A stretch of 64,000 nt of DNA from Bacillus kexueae (GCF_022809095.1 NZ_JALAZE010000003.1:62001-126000), one strand, 5' to 3'. Counted from the stretch's first letter, positions 9,523-17,915 are shown. Numbers and translations: made by a program. Notes: generated by a model from the sequence alone, not told the origin.

Positions 9523-10410
9523 ATGAGTTTAGATATATTTGGTTTCCGAGCATTATGGAGTCCATATTTCTTACTATTTATCGTTTTGTTAACAGTCTTA
9601 TACTTTTACCTAATTGGACCTGGTCGAAAACATTTCAACCATTCTGAAGATGTAACTGTTAAGCAAAAATTGTATTTCGTTCTCGCGATGGTTGCTCTTT
9701 ATGTAAGTAAAGGCAGTCCATTAGATTTGTTCGGTCATATTACCTTTACTGGCCATATGGCATCGATGGCGATATTATTTTTGATTGTTCCACCGTTATT
9801 AATCTTTGGTATACCAATTTGGATGTGGAGTGCATTTGTGCATTTGCCAATTGTTCGTCCAATAATGAAGTTTTTTACACAACCAATTATTGCATTGCTA
9901 CTTTTTAATACGTTTTTTTCGCTTTATCATTTACCAATGATTTTTGACGTCATTAAAACGAATGCTCTTTATCATAGCATTGTAACAACGACAATTTTTA
10001 TTACGGCATTTTTCATGTATTGGCCATTACTCAATCAATTGCCTAATTGGAAGCAAATTAACGGACTGAAAAAAATTGCGTATATTCTTGGAAATAGCGT
10101 TTTAATTACACCTGCTTGTGGATTAATCATTTTTGCTACTACGCCGTTATTTGAAACGTATTCGAATGCAGACGCATGGATACAAGCACTAAGTTTATGT
10201 GTTCCTCCAGATATGCTATCTGGTTTAACGTTAACAGGTCCTGAAATGTTCACAAGCATGCACGTCACAGAAGATCAGCAGCTTGGCGGAATTATTATGA
10301 AAATTATTCAGGAACTAGTTTATGGAAGCTTTTTAGCGTACGTCTTTTATGAATGGGCTCGTAAAGAAAGAGAACAAGAACCGGACTATGCACCTGAGCC
10401 TATTAAATAA
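9523..10410 (+). CDS. ctaG: Cytochrome c oxidase assembly factor CtaG
   Basis: The 295-residue membrane protein of the caa3_CtaG family has about seven helices. In B. subtilis CtaG is needed to form active caa3 oxidase, probably in CuB insertion. Conserved histidines sit in FGHITFTGHMASM, SLYHLPMI and NALYHSIV, and the C-terminal block has MHVTEDQQLGG. It starts at an ATG with AAAAGGAGATG upstream, and a bidirectional terminator separates it from the converging gene. A shorter relative lies at 53748-54452. Confidence 0.96.
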   Translation: MSLDIFGFRALWSPYFLLFIVLLTVLYFYLIGPGRKHFNHSEDVTVKQKLYFVLAMVALYVSKGSPLDLFGHITFTGHMASMAILFLIVPPLLIFGIPIWMWSAFVHLPIVRPIMKFFTQPIIALLLFNTFFSLYHLPMIFDVIKTNALYHSIVTTTIFITAFFMYWPLLNQLPNWKQINGLKKIAYILGNSVLITPACGLIIFATTPLFETYSNADAWIQALSLCVPPDMLSGLTLTGPEMFTSMHVTEDQQLGGIIMKIIQELVYGSFLAYVFYEWARKEREQEPDYAPEPIK

Positions 10411-10543
10411 TATGTGAATCCTATGATTCCTTAGATTTCATTGCGAGTAATAAATTTACAGATCCAATAAGCTAAGGGAAAATCGAATACACTGACCGAA
10501 GACTTACGATAATTGTTAGATTATTATTCCCAAGAAGATATGA

Positions 10544-10586
10544 AAAGGGCAATCAAAAGTCAAAAAGACTTTTTGATTGCCCTTTA
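10544..10586. terminator. Bidirectional terminator between ctaG and the AI-2E family gene
   Basis: A perfect 15-bp stem, AAAGGGCAATCAAAA/TTTTGATTGCCCTTT, lies between two convergent genes, with A- and T-rich flanks on both sides. Confidence 0.9.
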
Positions 10587-11642
10587 TATTTTGAACTTGA
10601 GCTTTATAATGCCTGCTTCACGAGCAGAGTTGTATGCAATTAGCAACAATGGTCCGATGAAAAAGCCTAAAATGCCGAATAGTTTTAATCCTAGATACAT
10701 GGAAATTAACGTAGATAATGGAGATAAGCCAATTTGACTTCCCATTACTTTCGGTTCCAGTGTCCGTCGAATAATTAGCAATACAGCCGTTAAAATTCCT
10801 AGTTCAGTTGCCATCGCAACATCACCAGATAATAAGTAAAACAATGTCCATGGTCCCATGATAATAATCGAACCTAAAATCGGAATTACATCGATGACCC
10901 ATATAATAAAAGCCATGAGTATGGCGACATCGGGTACGATAATCAATAGTCCGACTAATGAAGCTGCAAAAATGACTATACTTACAAGGAACTGGGCTTT
11001 AATAAATCCGAGAACAACATAAGAAAGTCGTGAAAACATAAATGTAACTTTTTCAGCACTACTCTCAGTTAAATGGGAGTAAAAACGAATTTTTAATCTC
11101 GGTAAATCTAATAAGAAAAGAAATAATGCAATTAAATATACGAGCAAGTTAACTAAATAATTAGGGATGTTCGTGAAAATATTTTTGATATTTTCAATAT
11201 TTAATGCACTAATTAAATAATCTTTTACCGATTGTAAAAATTGTCCTACTTGGTTACTAACCTCCTGTACAAATTCAGGAGGTAAATCCTCCACTGAATG
11301 ACGTAGATCTTTCTCGATATCAAGCCATAAATCATTTATTTCATTAATATATATTGGTAGATTGTCCGCAATGTGCAGCACTTGTCCGATTACTTTCGTC
11401 GCTAAGAACATAGTAATGAAGGTAGTTAAAAGTAAAAAGAGAATAAATACAATCATAACAGAAAGATTTCGTTTTAACTTTAATCTTTTCTGTCCGAGCT
11501 TGACGACAGGCTCCAAAATAATAGCAGTAAAAAACGCTAATATTAGCGGAATAGAAATGGGCAATATAAAGTACCCAATGATTAATAAAAATGCTAGGTA
11601 AAGAAAAAGAATTACCGGTTTTCTTCGGAAAAAAGCAGTCAA
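10584..11642 (-). CDS. AI-2E family transporter-like membrane protein (YtvI-like)
   Basis: The 352-residue protein has the AI-2E/PerM fold: two N-terminal hydrophobic pairs, a long charged extracellular-type segment (INDLWLDIEKDLRHSVEDL onwards), then about four C-terminal helices with VIDVIPILGSIIIMGPW. Members export small molecules or ions; the substrate here is unknown. I place the start at TTG (complement of 11642), because GAAAGGGG lies 7 bp before it. An upstream in-frame TTG at 11666 has no ribosome binding site. B. subtilis YtvI is a sporulation protein of this family, but orthology is not established. Confidence 0.8.
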   Translation of the reverse strand: MTAFFRRKPVILFLYLAFLLIIGYFILPISIPLILAFFTAIILEPVVKLGQKRLKLKRNLSVMIVFILFLLLTTFITMFLATKVIGQVLHIADNLPIYINEINDLWLDIEKDLRHSVEDLPPEFVQEVSNQVGQFLQSVKDYLISALNIENIKNIFTNIPNYLVNLLVYLIALFLFLLDLPRLKIRFYSHLTESSAEKVTFMFSRLSYVVLGFIKAQFLVSIVIFAASLVGLLIIVPDVAILMAFIIWVIDVIPILGSIIIMGPWTLFYLLSGDVAMATELGILTAVLLIIRRTLEPKVMGSQIGLSPLSTLISMYLGLKLFGILGFFIGPLLLIAYNSAREAGIIKLKFKI

Positions 11643-11812
11643 GAGAAGGCCCCTTTCTATGTCCAAATTACAACTAAATTATATTATGTAAATAATAAAA
11701 AACAAAGTTTTTTGCTAAAAATAGAATGTAACAAAATCATTACATCTCACAAGAATCCGCTATATAGAATGTTGCAGTTTGGCTCATAGTCCTATTTAAT
11801 TGAGAAGTAAAG

Positions 11813-11846
11813 GAAAAGCAAAAGCACTTTTGGCTTTTGCTTTTCT
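11813..11846 (-). terminator. Terminator of the YugN-like gene
   Basis: The stem GAAAAGCAAAAGC/GCTTTTGCTTTTC overlaps the region just past the minus-strand stop codon, with a T-rich tail on the minus strand. Confidence 0.75.
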
Positions 11847-11848
11847 CA

Positions 11849-12208
11849 TTAAAGAGCAAATTCTTTTAGAGCTTCTTCTGCACGCTTTAATAATTTTTCA
11901 CATGCTTCAACAATTGTACTAGGGAAATTTTCTCCTTCACCGTATTCAACACCATGCGGGTAGTAGTGTTTTCCTAATAAAGGAGTCATTAATTGAATGA
12001 TAGCACGATGGGCCCCTACGTCACCCTCAACGGCATATCCTTGAAGACGAAGATAAAATACATCACCTTTATGCTCAAATTTGCGATCATATGTTACACG
12101 CTCGTAATCCCACTGCGCAGCTCGAACGAAGCCAACGTCCTCTAGTACATCGTCTAAATGTGTTAAATCAACTTTTAAACCATCTAATTCAAATTTCTCT
12201 AACTTCAT
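11849..12208 (-). CDS. YugN-like family protein
   Basis: The 119-residue soluble protein lies in the position occupied by ylbA in B. subtilis. It has no signal peptide, membrane segment or cysteine. The pattern (DLTHLDDVLEDVGFVRAAQWDYERVTYDRKFE, then YYPHGVEYGEGE) fits my memory of the YugN-like family, whose function is unknown. An AGGGAGGG-type ribosome binding site precedes the ATG. Assignment is by length, position and general appearance only. Confidence 0.6.
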   Translation of the reverse strand: MKLEKFELDGLKVDLTHLDDVLEDVGFVRAAQWDYERVTYDRKFEHKGDVFYLRLQGYAVEGDVGAHRAIIQLMTPLLGKHYYPHGVEYGEGENFPSTIVEACEKLLKRAEEALKEFAL

Positions 12209-12403
12209 ATGTAATTCCCTCCCAAGAGCATACTAACAATTAATGCAAGAATTCTCTACTGTTTAATAATAGTATGAATAGTTGAAACATGCAATTGTCT
12301 ATAAAGAATTATGGTAACGTTTTAATAAAATGTTCAACTTTTTTATTATCATGTACAAAAAGGAGACATACTACAATAAAACAATTTAAAGGAGAGTGTA
12401 AAA

Positions 12404-12826
12404 ATGGAAACGGTTAAAGAATACATGACGACAGCTGTAGAATGTTGTACACCATTAGATAATGTATATGAAGCGGCTGTGAAAATGAAGGAACTAGATG
12501 TCGGTGTCATTCCTATCGTTGACAATCAAAAACTTGTAGGTATCGTAACGGATCGAGATTTAGTGATTAAAGGGATTGCGGAAAAGCACCCAGGTTCAAC
12601 GAAAATAACGGATGTCATGACTACAGAAATAGCTACTATTTTACCTTCTGATTCGATTGATAAAGCGATTGAACTTATGTCAAAGCATCAAGTAAGAAGA
12701 CTGCCAGTTGTGGAAAATGAGCAATTAATTGGAATCGTTTCATTGGGGGACTTCTCAGTAAGTGAAAAAAGTGATGACCTTGCTGGCGAGGCGTTAACTC
12801 AAATTTCTCAATCACCTCAGCACTAG
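12404..12826 (+). CDS. ylbB: CBS-domain protein YlbB
   Basis: The 140-residue protein is made of two CBS domains (about residues 7-60 and 73-125), which together form one Bateman module that usually binds adenine nucleotides. Each repeat carries the GIVTDRD- or GIVSLGD-like strand. No catalytic domain is attached. Its partner is unknown. The gene is single, with AAAGGAGAG before the ATG, and is followed by an A-family element. Position between the YugN-like gene and ylbC matches B. subtilis. Confidence 0.85.
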   Translation: METVKEYMTTAVECCTPLDNVYEAAVKMKELDVGVIPIVDNQKLVGIVTDRDLVIKGIAEKHPGSTKITDVMTTEIATILPSDSIDKAIELMSKHQVRRLPVVENEQLIGIVSLGDFSVSEKSDDLAGEALTQISQSPQH

Positions 12827-12868
12827 CAAAAGATGAATTAGTACGTAGTTTGGTGTTTGAAACGCCAA

Positions 12869-13110
12869 TAATAAATGGCTTTTTTCTAATAGATTGTTGT
12901 TTTTAGTACATTGTTCAGAACCATATTCACATGAAGTAATGAAGCGAAAGGCACTTGACTCTTGCGTGATGTAAAGGAAAGGGCGAGACCCCGCAAGCAA
13001 TTGCTAAGACTTCCTTCCCGAGGAAAGAAAGTGTCTGGAGCGCAATGTCCAGAATTTATAATAAAAATATATGTAAAAGCAACAAGGTTTACGAAAACAG
13101 CCTAATAAAT
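12869..13110. mobile_element. A-family MITE-like element with 8-bp target duplication, copy A2
   Basis: The element spans 12877-13102 (226 bp) and runs from GGCT to AGCC. Its terminal inverted repeats are about 27 bp: GGCTTTTTTC...TTGTTGTTTTT on the left against GGCTGTTTTC...TTGTTGCTTTT (reverse complement) on the right. The flanks carry a perfect 8-bp direct repeat, TAATAAAT, at 12869-12876 and 13103-13110, the mark of a transposition event. No coding capacity is present. Confidence 0.85.
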
Positions 13111-13280
13111 AAAAACGATAACTAAAACAAGGTTACCCTTCAACTTTCAAATAATATGCCGATACTCAAAACGTAGGGTAGTGTAATTTTTATTGCTGCT
13201 GTGTGAAATGTGTACTACTATTGATATATTGCGGATAAGATGATAAAAAGGCATGAAGATTATTTGAAAGTAGGGAATTT

Positions 13281-14291
13281 TTGAAAACCGTTTTACGTAT
13301 ATTAATGTTTTTAGTTGTAGCATTAACTGTATACATGATTATTACGACCCAACATGAACCTGATAAAATCCAGGATGAAGATATCAATCAGGTCCAAGAG
13401 ACAACAGAAGAGTTCGAACATTTTATTGGTTTAAGTATTGAAGAAGTGACGAGTATGATGGGCAAACCGTCAAGAATTGATCCTTCCTTTTATGATTATG
13501 ACTGGTGGGTATATCATCAATCGGATGATAAGTATATGCAAATTGGGGTTCAAGAAGGGGTTGTTGTCACCCAATATATTATAGGAAAAGAGATATCTAT
13601 TCAGCCTTTTACGATTGGGCAACCTGTGTCAGAGTTGTACCAATTTGTCACGATTTCTCCTACTATTTCCGTTGAGATAGATGGAAATTATTACCGTTTC
13701 GAAATGTCTGAAGAAGATTTAAATATACGGCCAATTGTTGAATGGAATGGAGTTTTCGTTCAGCTTTATATCGACCATTTTACGAATACGTTATCGAGTA
13801 TCCGAATCATGAATGCAGAAACGTTAGTAAAGCATAGACCGTATGAAGTGGTCTATCGTGGAGACCTATTACACCCAGAAGAGAAATCGGATGATGAATT
13901 AGTTAAAATACAACAGACGCAAGCAAGACAAATTTTCGATGTGTCAAACATCATTCGCAAAAGGTTCAATCAAAATCCACTACAATGGAATGATGAAGTA
14001 GCGAAAGTAGCATATGAGCATAGTAAAGACATGGAAGTCAATCGCTTCTTTGCACATGATTCACCGACGACTGGTACAGTAGGAAATCGGTTGTCAAATG
14101 CAGCTGTTTCGTATCAAATGGCAGGTGAAAACATAGCTGCACAATATATTGATGGACTAGCAGCCGTAGAAGGTTGGCTCAATAGTGAGGGACATCGAAA
14201 AGTTTTATTAGAAGAAGATTTTACCCATCTAGGTGTTGGAGTATATCGGAAATACTATACACAAAATTTCATTACCATTCTCAATCCATAA
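13281..14291 (+). CDS. ylbC: CAP-domain (SCP-like) extracellular protein YlbC
   Basis: A 336-residue protein with an N-terminal hydrophobic anchor or signal (residues 6-20), an N-terminal CAP-associated domain (about 45-190) starting FIGLSIEEVTSMMGKPSRIDPS, and a C-terminal CAP domain (about 215-335). The CAP signature histidine and glutamate residues are in AYEHSKDM, RFFAHDSP, MAGENIAA and SEGHRKVLL. Secreted CAP proteins of spore-formers have unclear function. The start is TTG at 13281 with TAGGGA upstream; an alternative ATG lies 7 codons later. A terminator follows immediately. Confidence 0.88.
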   Translation: MKTVLRILMFLVVALTVYMIITTQHEPDKIQDEDINQVQETTEEFEHFIGLSIEEVTSMMGKPSRIDPSFYDYDWWVYHQSDDKYMQIGVQEGVVVTQYIIGKEISIQPFTIGQPVSELYQFVTISPTISVEIDGNYYRFEMSEEDLNIRPIVEWNGVFVQLYIDHFTNTLSSIRIMNAETLVKHRPYEVVYRGDLLHPEEKSDDELVKIQQTQARQIFDVSNIIRKRFNQNPLQWNDEVAKVAYEHSKDMEVNRFFAHDSPTTGTVGNRLSNAAVSYQMAGENIAAQYIDGLAAVEGWLNSEGHRKVLLEEDFTHLGVGVYRKYYTQNFITILNP

Positions 14292-14323
14292 AAAATGGGT
14301 CTTCATAATGACCCATTTTTTGT
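14290..14323 (+). terminator. Terminator of ylbC
   Basis: The stem AAAAAATGGGTC/GACCCATTTTTT lies directly after the stop codon and is followed by more T-rich sequence. Its symmetric A and T runs could also stop transcription from the converging thioesterase gene. Confidence 0.88.
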
Positions 14324-14377
14324 TGTTTTTTTGTAAACTTTATTGATACTTCAGCGATGCTTTACAAATAGTCAAGA

Positions 14378-14857
14378 TTACGCATTTTGAATTTTGTTTT
14401 GTTCCAAGATGAAAAAAGTCGCTGTGCTGTGAGCTACTAAAACGTCGTCATCCCGGTACACTTTTCCTTCTACTAATATGGTTTTTGTTCCTTTATGTAG
14501 TATTGCGGCTTTACAGATGAGCTCTTGACCAACAGCCGGAGCAGTGTAATTAATTTTCATTTCTTGTGTTACAGCCAATTGATGGGGGAGAAGCGTCTTA
14601 AAAACTAGTTTTCCCATTGTGCTGTCTAGTAAGGTTGCAGTCATCCCACCGTGAACGATTTGTAAAGAATTATCTAGCAATGGGGTTATCGGCATTTTAA
14701 TAACCATCTCACCATCTTCTTCTGCTTCATGTAATCCTAATAGCGAATGGATGTATGTTTTCTGTTTTCCTTCCTTTTTTAGCTGTATGGCACGTAACAT
14801 TGAAAGTAATAAATGTTTCTCCTCATCGTTTAGACATTCGAACTCTTCCAATTTCAT
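14378..14857 (-). CDS. PaaI-type hotdog-fold thioesterase
   Basis: The 159-residue protein contains the PaaI/4HBT hotdog signature IVHGGMTATLLDSTMG, with the catalytic Asp at about residue 78, in a single domain from about residue 40 to 150. Such enzymes hydrolyse acyl-CoA or aryl-CoA thioesters; the substrate here is unknown. Its ATG has AAGGAGGGATGG upstream on the minus strand. It sits alone, convergent to ylbC, and no counterpart is expected at this place in the B. subtilis order. Confidence 0.85.
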   Translation of the reverse strand: MKLEEFECLNDEEKHLLLSMLRAIQLKKEGKQKTYIHSLLGLHEAEEDGEMVIKMPITPLLDNSLQIVHGGMTATLLDSTMGKLVFKTLLPHQLAVTQEMKINYTAPAVGQELICKAAILHKGTKTILVEGKVYRDDDVLVAHSTATFFILEQNKIQNA

Positions 14858-14938
14858 TTTCTTCCATCCCTCCTTATTTCATGATACCAAATAATATATG
14901 CATTTTTGCTGTTGGCATTTAATTTTTTCCTGTTGCCA

Positions 14939-14968
14939 TTCACAACTACATTTGATTTGTAATATAGT
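14939..14968 (+). promoter_or_regulatory. Candidate promoter of ylbD-ylbE
   Basis: TTCACA and TATAGT are separated by 18 bp, about 34 bp before the ylbD ATG. Confidence 0.5.
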
Positions 14969-15001
14969 GCTAATAGGCAAAAAGCAATAGGGGTGTGTAC
15001 G

Positions 15002-15385
15002 ATGACGAAGAAAAGTGTTCATCCAACTGTTCAACAATTTAAAGAATTTGTTAAAGAACATCCGAAATTAATTGAAACCGTTCGAAAAGGTGAGAAAGAT
15101 TGGAAAGAAGTTTTTGAAGATTGGCGGCTATTAGGAAATGATGATCCGATTTGGAGTAAATATAAAACAGAAGAAATAGACGAACAAATAGATAAAGGGT
15201 CTTTTTTTACGACACTTCTGTCTTCCGTAAAAAATATGGACGCCAACCAAATAAACGAAAATTTGTATAAAATGAATAATGCGATTTCATCTATTCAAGA
15301 CTTCATTCAAACGTTCAGTGGAAATAAAACATCAAATGTAAGTACACAGAAAAAAAATGAACTATTTATGTTTCGAAAGGATTAG
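15002..15385 (+). CDS. ylbD: YlbD family protein (putative spore coat protein)
   Basis: A 127-residue hydrophilic protein beginning KKSVHPTVQQFKEFVKEHPKLI, characteristic of YlbD. It has no membrane segment. YlbD is annotated as a coat-associated protein in Bacillus; its molecular role is unknown. I use the ATG at 15002, with AATAGGGG upstream, rather than the GTG three codons earlier. The stop codon TAG is followed without a gap by the TTG start of ylbE, so the two are co-translated. Confidence 0.8.
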   Translation: MTKKSVHPTVQQFKEFVKEHPKLIETVRKGEKDWKEVFEDWRLLGNDDPIWSKYKTEEIDEQIDKGSFFTTLLSSVKNMDANQINENLYKMNNAISSIQDFIQTFSGNKTSNVSTQKKNELFMFRKD

Positions 15386-15631
15386 TTGAGCGTGCGCCAA
15401 GAATTATATAATTATATTCAGTCCAATCAAGACTTAAGGCGATTTATTCGTGAACAGCCACATTGGTATCGAAAATTAACAAGAGATCCGAAGCAAATTG
15501 AAAACATGCAGATTGAAATGATGAATTATTACCAAAAAACGATTCCGCATAGAGTGTCGGGATTTTCTCAATCATTACAACTCGTTGAGATGATGATAGG
15601 CATGATGGGATCGGCCATACAGAAGGACTAA
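15386..15631 (+). CDS. ylbE: YlbE family protein
   Basis: An 81-residue protein with the conserved opening RQELYNYIQSNQDLRRFIREQPHWYRKL, recognisable as YlbE-like. Function is unknown. It begins at a TTG directly abutting the ylbD stop, with GAAAGGA inside the end of ylbD as ribosome binding site. A terminator follows, so ylbD-ylbE is a two-gene operon. Confidence 0.82.
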   Translation: MSVRQELYNYIQSNQDLRRFIREQPHWYRKLTRDPKQIENMQIEMMNYYQKTIPHRVSGFSQSLQLVEMMIGMMGSAIQKD

Positions 15632-15667
15632 ACGAGTGATGAGCTTAATGGCTTAACTCGTTTTTTT
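15630..15667 (+). terminator. Terminator of ylbD-ylbE
   Basis: AAACGAGT pairs with ACTCGTTT around a ~20-nt loop that contains a smaller partial hairpin (gagctta/ggctta region). Seven T residues follow. Confidence 0.75.
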
Positions 15668-15698
15668 ACGAAAAAAATTCCTTTCTTTTCTTTTTTAC

Positions 15699-15725
15699 AT
15701 GGTTTATGAGAAAGTAGTAAACCAT
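15699..15725. promoter_or_regulatory. Inverted repeat in front of the lipoprotein gene
   Basis: ATGGTTTA and TAAACCAT are separated by 11 bp and end 9 bp before the AAGGAGG of the following gene. It could be an operator or a mRNA hairpin next to the ribosome binding site. No protein can be named. Confidence 0.4.
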
Positions 15726-15747
15726 AAGAAAAAAAGGAGGTTTTTTA

Positions 15748-16134
15748 GTGGTTGTTTTACGTATTTTATCCATCATTATTTTGTCCATCTTCGGATTGAC
15801 AGGGTGTATGGGTGATAAACCAACTCCAGAAGGTCATGCTCTTGCCGCAATGAATTTAATTCAAACGAATAAAGAACAAGCTACGATGTCAGTTCACTAT
15901 CTGGCAAAAAATAATCGAGTATATATTGAATGCTATATTGCCAATTTTTCTTTTTCAGAAGGCAATGGTTTTATCAATGTATATCTAGATGGAAAAAAGG
16001 TGGATGCTGTTCGTTCCGCTGCATTTGTCATAGAAAATGTCAAAGCAGGACAACATAATATAACTTTGCAGCTTGTACAAAATAATCAAATTATTTCATC
16101 GAGTGAGCGAACGGTTTATATGGATGGCTTGTAA
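15748..16134 (+). CDS. Small lipoprotein of unknown function
   Basis: A 128-residue protein with an N-terminal hydrophobic signal ending in a lipobox (LTGC, Cys at about residue 20), so it is probably lipid-anchored outside the membrane. The mature part is beta-rich and ends in a segment like an extracellular immunoglobulin-type fold (INVYLDGKKVDAVRS...AGQHNITLQLV). I do not recognise a family. The GTG start has a perfect AAGGAGG 7 bp upstream. A 27-bp inverted repeat lies immediately before that site. It occupies the space between ylbE and ylbF. Confidence 0.75.
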   Translation: MVVLRILSIIILSIFGLTGCMGDKPTPEGHALAAMNLIQTNKEQATMSVHYLAKNNRVYIECYIANFSFSEGNGFINVYLDGKKVDAVRSAAFVIENVKAGQHNITLQLVQNNQIISSSERTVYMDGL

Positions 16135-16161
16135 TATTTGTAAGGGTTAAAGAGGTCATAC

Positions 16162-16191
16162 TTGTCGGTAAAAGTTCGGACATGGTAAGAT
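16162..16191 (+). promoter_or_regulatory. Candidate sigma-A promoter of ylbF
   Basis: TTGTCG and TAAGAT are separated by 18 bp. The start codon of ylbF is 21 bp beyond the -10, so the leader would be very short. Confidence 0.5.
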
Positions 16192-16211
16192 AATTGCATG
16201 GAGGTGTCTCT

Positions 16212-16658
16212 ATGCATGCTTCGACTGAAAGCATTTTATTAATAAATCAAGCTGATGAATTGGCGAATATGATTTTACGTTCTGAGTTAGCAGAGCGTTA
16301 TCGTACGTGTCGAGATGCTTTGAAACAGGACAAGACAGCACAATCGATTATTAATCGTTTTACGAAAGTAAAAGAGCTCTATGAAGATGTACAGCGATTT
16401 GGGAAATATCACCCTGATTATCGTGAAATCTCGCGAAATATGCGTGAAGTGAAAAGAGAATTGGACTTAAATGATACGATTTCAGCGTTTAAAAAAGCTG
16501 AACGTGAATTACAACAACTTCTTGATGAGGTTAGTGTATACATTGGCCATTCGGTTTCAGAACATATAAAAGTACCGACGGGGAACCCTTATTTCGACTC
16601 AGCATCTTGTGGGTCTGGTTGTGGTTCAGGTGGTAGTTGCAATTGTAAGGCATCTTAA
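16212..16658 (+). CDS. ylbF: YlbF/RicF, Fe-S subunit of the RicAFT RNA-maturation complex
   Basis: A 148-residue helical protein of the YlbF/YmcA (Com_YlbF) family. In B. subtilis it works with YmcA and YaaT to specify RNase Y cleavage of many mRNAs and affects competence, biofilm and sporulation. The helical core covers residues 1-115. The tail SCGSGCGSGGSCNCKAS supplies four cysteines, in line with the reported Fe-S cluster binding. The ATG at 16212 has GGAGGTG upstream; the upstream TTG at 16194 would place that site inside the coding region. It is followed by its own terminator. Confidence 0.93.
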   Translation: MHASTESILLINQADELANMILRSELAERYRTCRDALKQDKTAQSIINRFTKVKELYEDVQRFGKYHPDYREISRNMREVKRELDLNDTISAFKKAERELQQLLDEVSVYIGHSVSEHIKVPTGNPYFDSASCGSGCGSGGSCNCKAS

Positions 16659-16686
16659 AAAGCGAGGACATATCCCTCGCTTTTCT
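16657..16686 (+). terminator. Terminator of ylbF
   Basis: The stem AAAAGCGAGG/CCTCGCTTTT has a short loop and a T-rich tail. It could also serve the converging gene at 16693. Confidence 0.88.
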
Positions 16687-16692
16687 TATATA

Positions 16693-17016
16693 TTACTTTT
16701 GATTTTTCCATATACAATCTTCACATTCATTACCACAACAAAACATTTTTTCTTGTGGTACGAAAAATCGATGACGAAATACATACAATTGTTTAGTTTG
16801 ACGTACAAATATTGTTTGAGTGGTTATCCGCTTCGACTTAATTATTTGTTTTGCATAGCCTTCAACAATGCCTTCAAGCGCGTTGATTGAAATTGGAGAA
16901 GAAACAGTAATATAGATGAAGGGAATACCAGTCACCTTTTTATATTGACTGGATTCAATACGATTGTCATTGGTCAAATTTTGAATGAGCATTACATATA
17001 GAGATTCTACATCCAT
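16693..17016 (-). CDS. Conserved-looking hypothetical protein with a CC-x3-C-x2-C-x-W tail
   Basis: A 107-residue soluble protein I cannot assign. The first 90 residues show a plausible alpha/beta domain (PFIYITVSSPISINALEGIVEGYAKQIIKSK). The C-terminal tail CCGNECEDCIWKNQ matches the cysteine pattern of the short oxidoreductase-like motif (CC-x3-C-x2-C-x-W) found at the ends of unrelated proteins, so it may bind a metal. I start at the second ATG (complement of 17016), because GAGGGG lies 4 bp before it. It is convergent to ylbF and divergent from ylbG. Confidence 0.6.
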   Translation of the reverse strand: MDVESLYVMLIQNLTNDNRIESSQYKKVTGIPFIYITVSSPISINALEGIVEGYAKQIIKSKRITTQTIFVRQTKQLYVFRHRFFVPQEKMFCCGNECEDCIWKNQK

Positions 17017-17103
17017 GAAACCCCTCATTTCAAATGTTGATTGTCGGTATTTTGATTAATTGGTAAACTAGTAACAGCACAGGGATGCAAAGGAGAAATG
17101 AAA

Positions 17104-17376
17104 ATGTTTCAAAAACGTCAAGGAATGGTTATTTATTTACATTCTTTAAAGCATATAAAAACGATTCGTAAATTCGGTAACATTCATTATGTTTCAAAGC
17201 GTTTAAAATATGTCGTGATGTACTGTGATATGGAGCAGCTAGATCATCTAGTGGAAAAATTGTCCTCTTTTTCTTTTGTGAAAAAAGTGGAACCATCTTA
17301 TAAGCCGTTTTTAAAATTAGAATTCGAGAAAAAAGTGGATAAAGCAAAAGAATATGACTATAAAATGGGGTTATAA
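17104..17376 (+). CDS. ylbG: YlbG family protein (DUF2129)
   Basis: A 90-residue cytosolic protein beginning [39 protein letters not shown], typical of YlbG. Structures in the family show a small ferredoxin-like fold; the function is unknown. AAGGAG lies 8 bp before the ATG at 17104 and only 2 bp before the ATG at 17098, so I prefer the second. A bidirectional terminator follows. Confidence 0.88.
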   Translation: MFQKRQGMVIYLHSLKHIKTIRKFGNIHYVSKRLKYVVMYCDMEQLDHLVEKLSSFSFVKKVEPSYKPFLKLEFEKKVDKAKEYDYKMGL

Positions 17377-17406
17377 GAGCAGAATCAATTTGATTCTGCT
17401 CTTATT
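17373..17406. terminator. Bidirectional terminator between ylbG and the converging gene
   Basis: A nearly perfect palindrome, AAGAGCAGAATCA/TGATTCTGCTCTT with a tiny loop, lies between two convergent genes. Confidence 0.85.
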
Positions 17407-17824
17407 GCATTGGTGGTAAATAACGATTCATTCTTAAAATCCCAATTAAATGTTGATAGTAAAGTTCCTTTTCAGGATATATTGTAGAAGGCTTTACGTT
17501 TAACTCAATGATGTCCTTTTGAAGTTGTTCTGCTGTCTGAGCAAATAAGTCAAAACGCTTATTTGGCTTTTTGTGAGGGTTTGGAATTCCTTCCCTACAT
17601 ATGTAAATAGGCTGGAAGTCTCCTGGATTTGTAGGATTTAAAACGATAACAAGTGAAGTTACATCTTCTTCTTTAATCGTTGAGTGAAATGCCATTAAAT
17701 AGGAAATTCGATCTCTATTTCGCTTAGCAATTTCAATTAATTCATATATATCAGAGTATCCTTCACCTAATTCAATAAAGCGTTGAATCACTTCAGATTT
17801 CCCCCATTTCATCAGTTTCATCAT
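17402..17824 (-). CDS. Hypothetical protein, short Bacillus family next to ylbG
   Basis: A 140-residue soluble protein (RFIELGEGYSDIYELIEIAKRN near the start, YYQHLIGILRMNRYLPPMQ at the end). I believe it belongs to a Bacillaceae family now classed as DUF7147, some members of which were once labelled methylthioribose kinase, but the sequence is far too short for that enzyme and shows no kinase motif. Several ATG codons lie close together (17824, 17821, 17812) without a clear ribosome binding site, so the start is uncertain by a few residues. Confidence 0.6.
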   Translation of the reverse strand: MMKLMKWGKSEVIQRFIELGEGYSDIYELIEIAKRNRDRISYLMAFHSTIKEEDVTSLVIVLNPTNPGDFQPIYICREGIPNPHKKPNKRFDLFAQTAEQLQKDIIELNVKPSTIYPEKELYYQHLIGILRMNRYLPPMQ

Positions 17825-17915
17825 CCAATCTTAACATGTACCAATAGGAAAGAAAAGAGTCGATTATCGTTGTGTTCTAAGACACTGATCATCTAAGTAC
17901 CAATGAAAGCAGGAA

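Noticed and set aside
17402-17824. Methylthioribose kinase annotation for the 140-residue protein
   Set aside because: It is about one third of the length of that kinase, and no kinase motif is visible.
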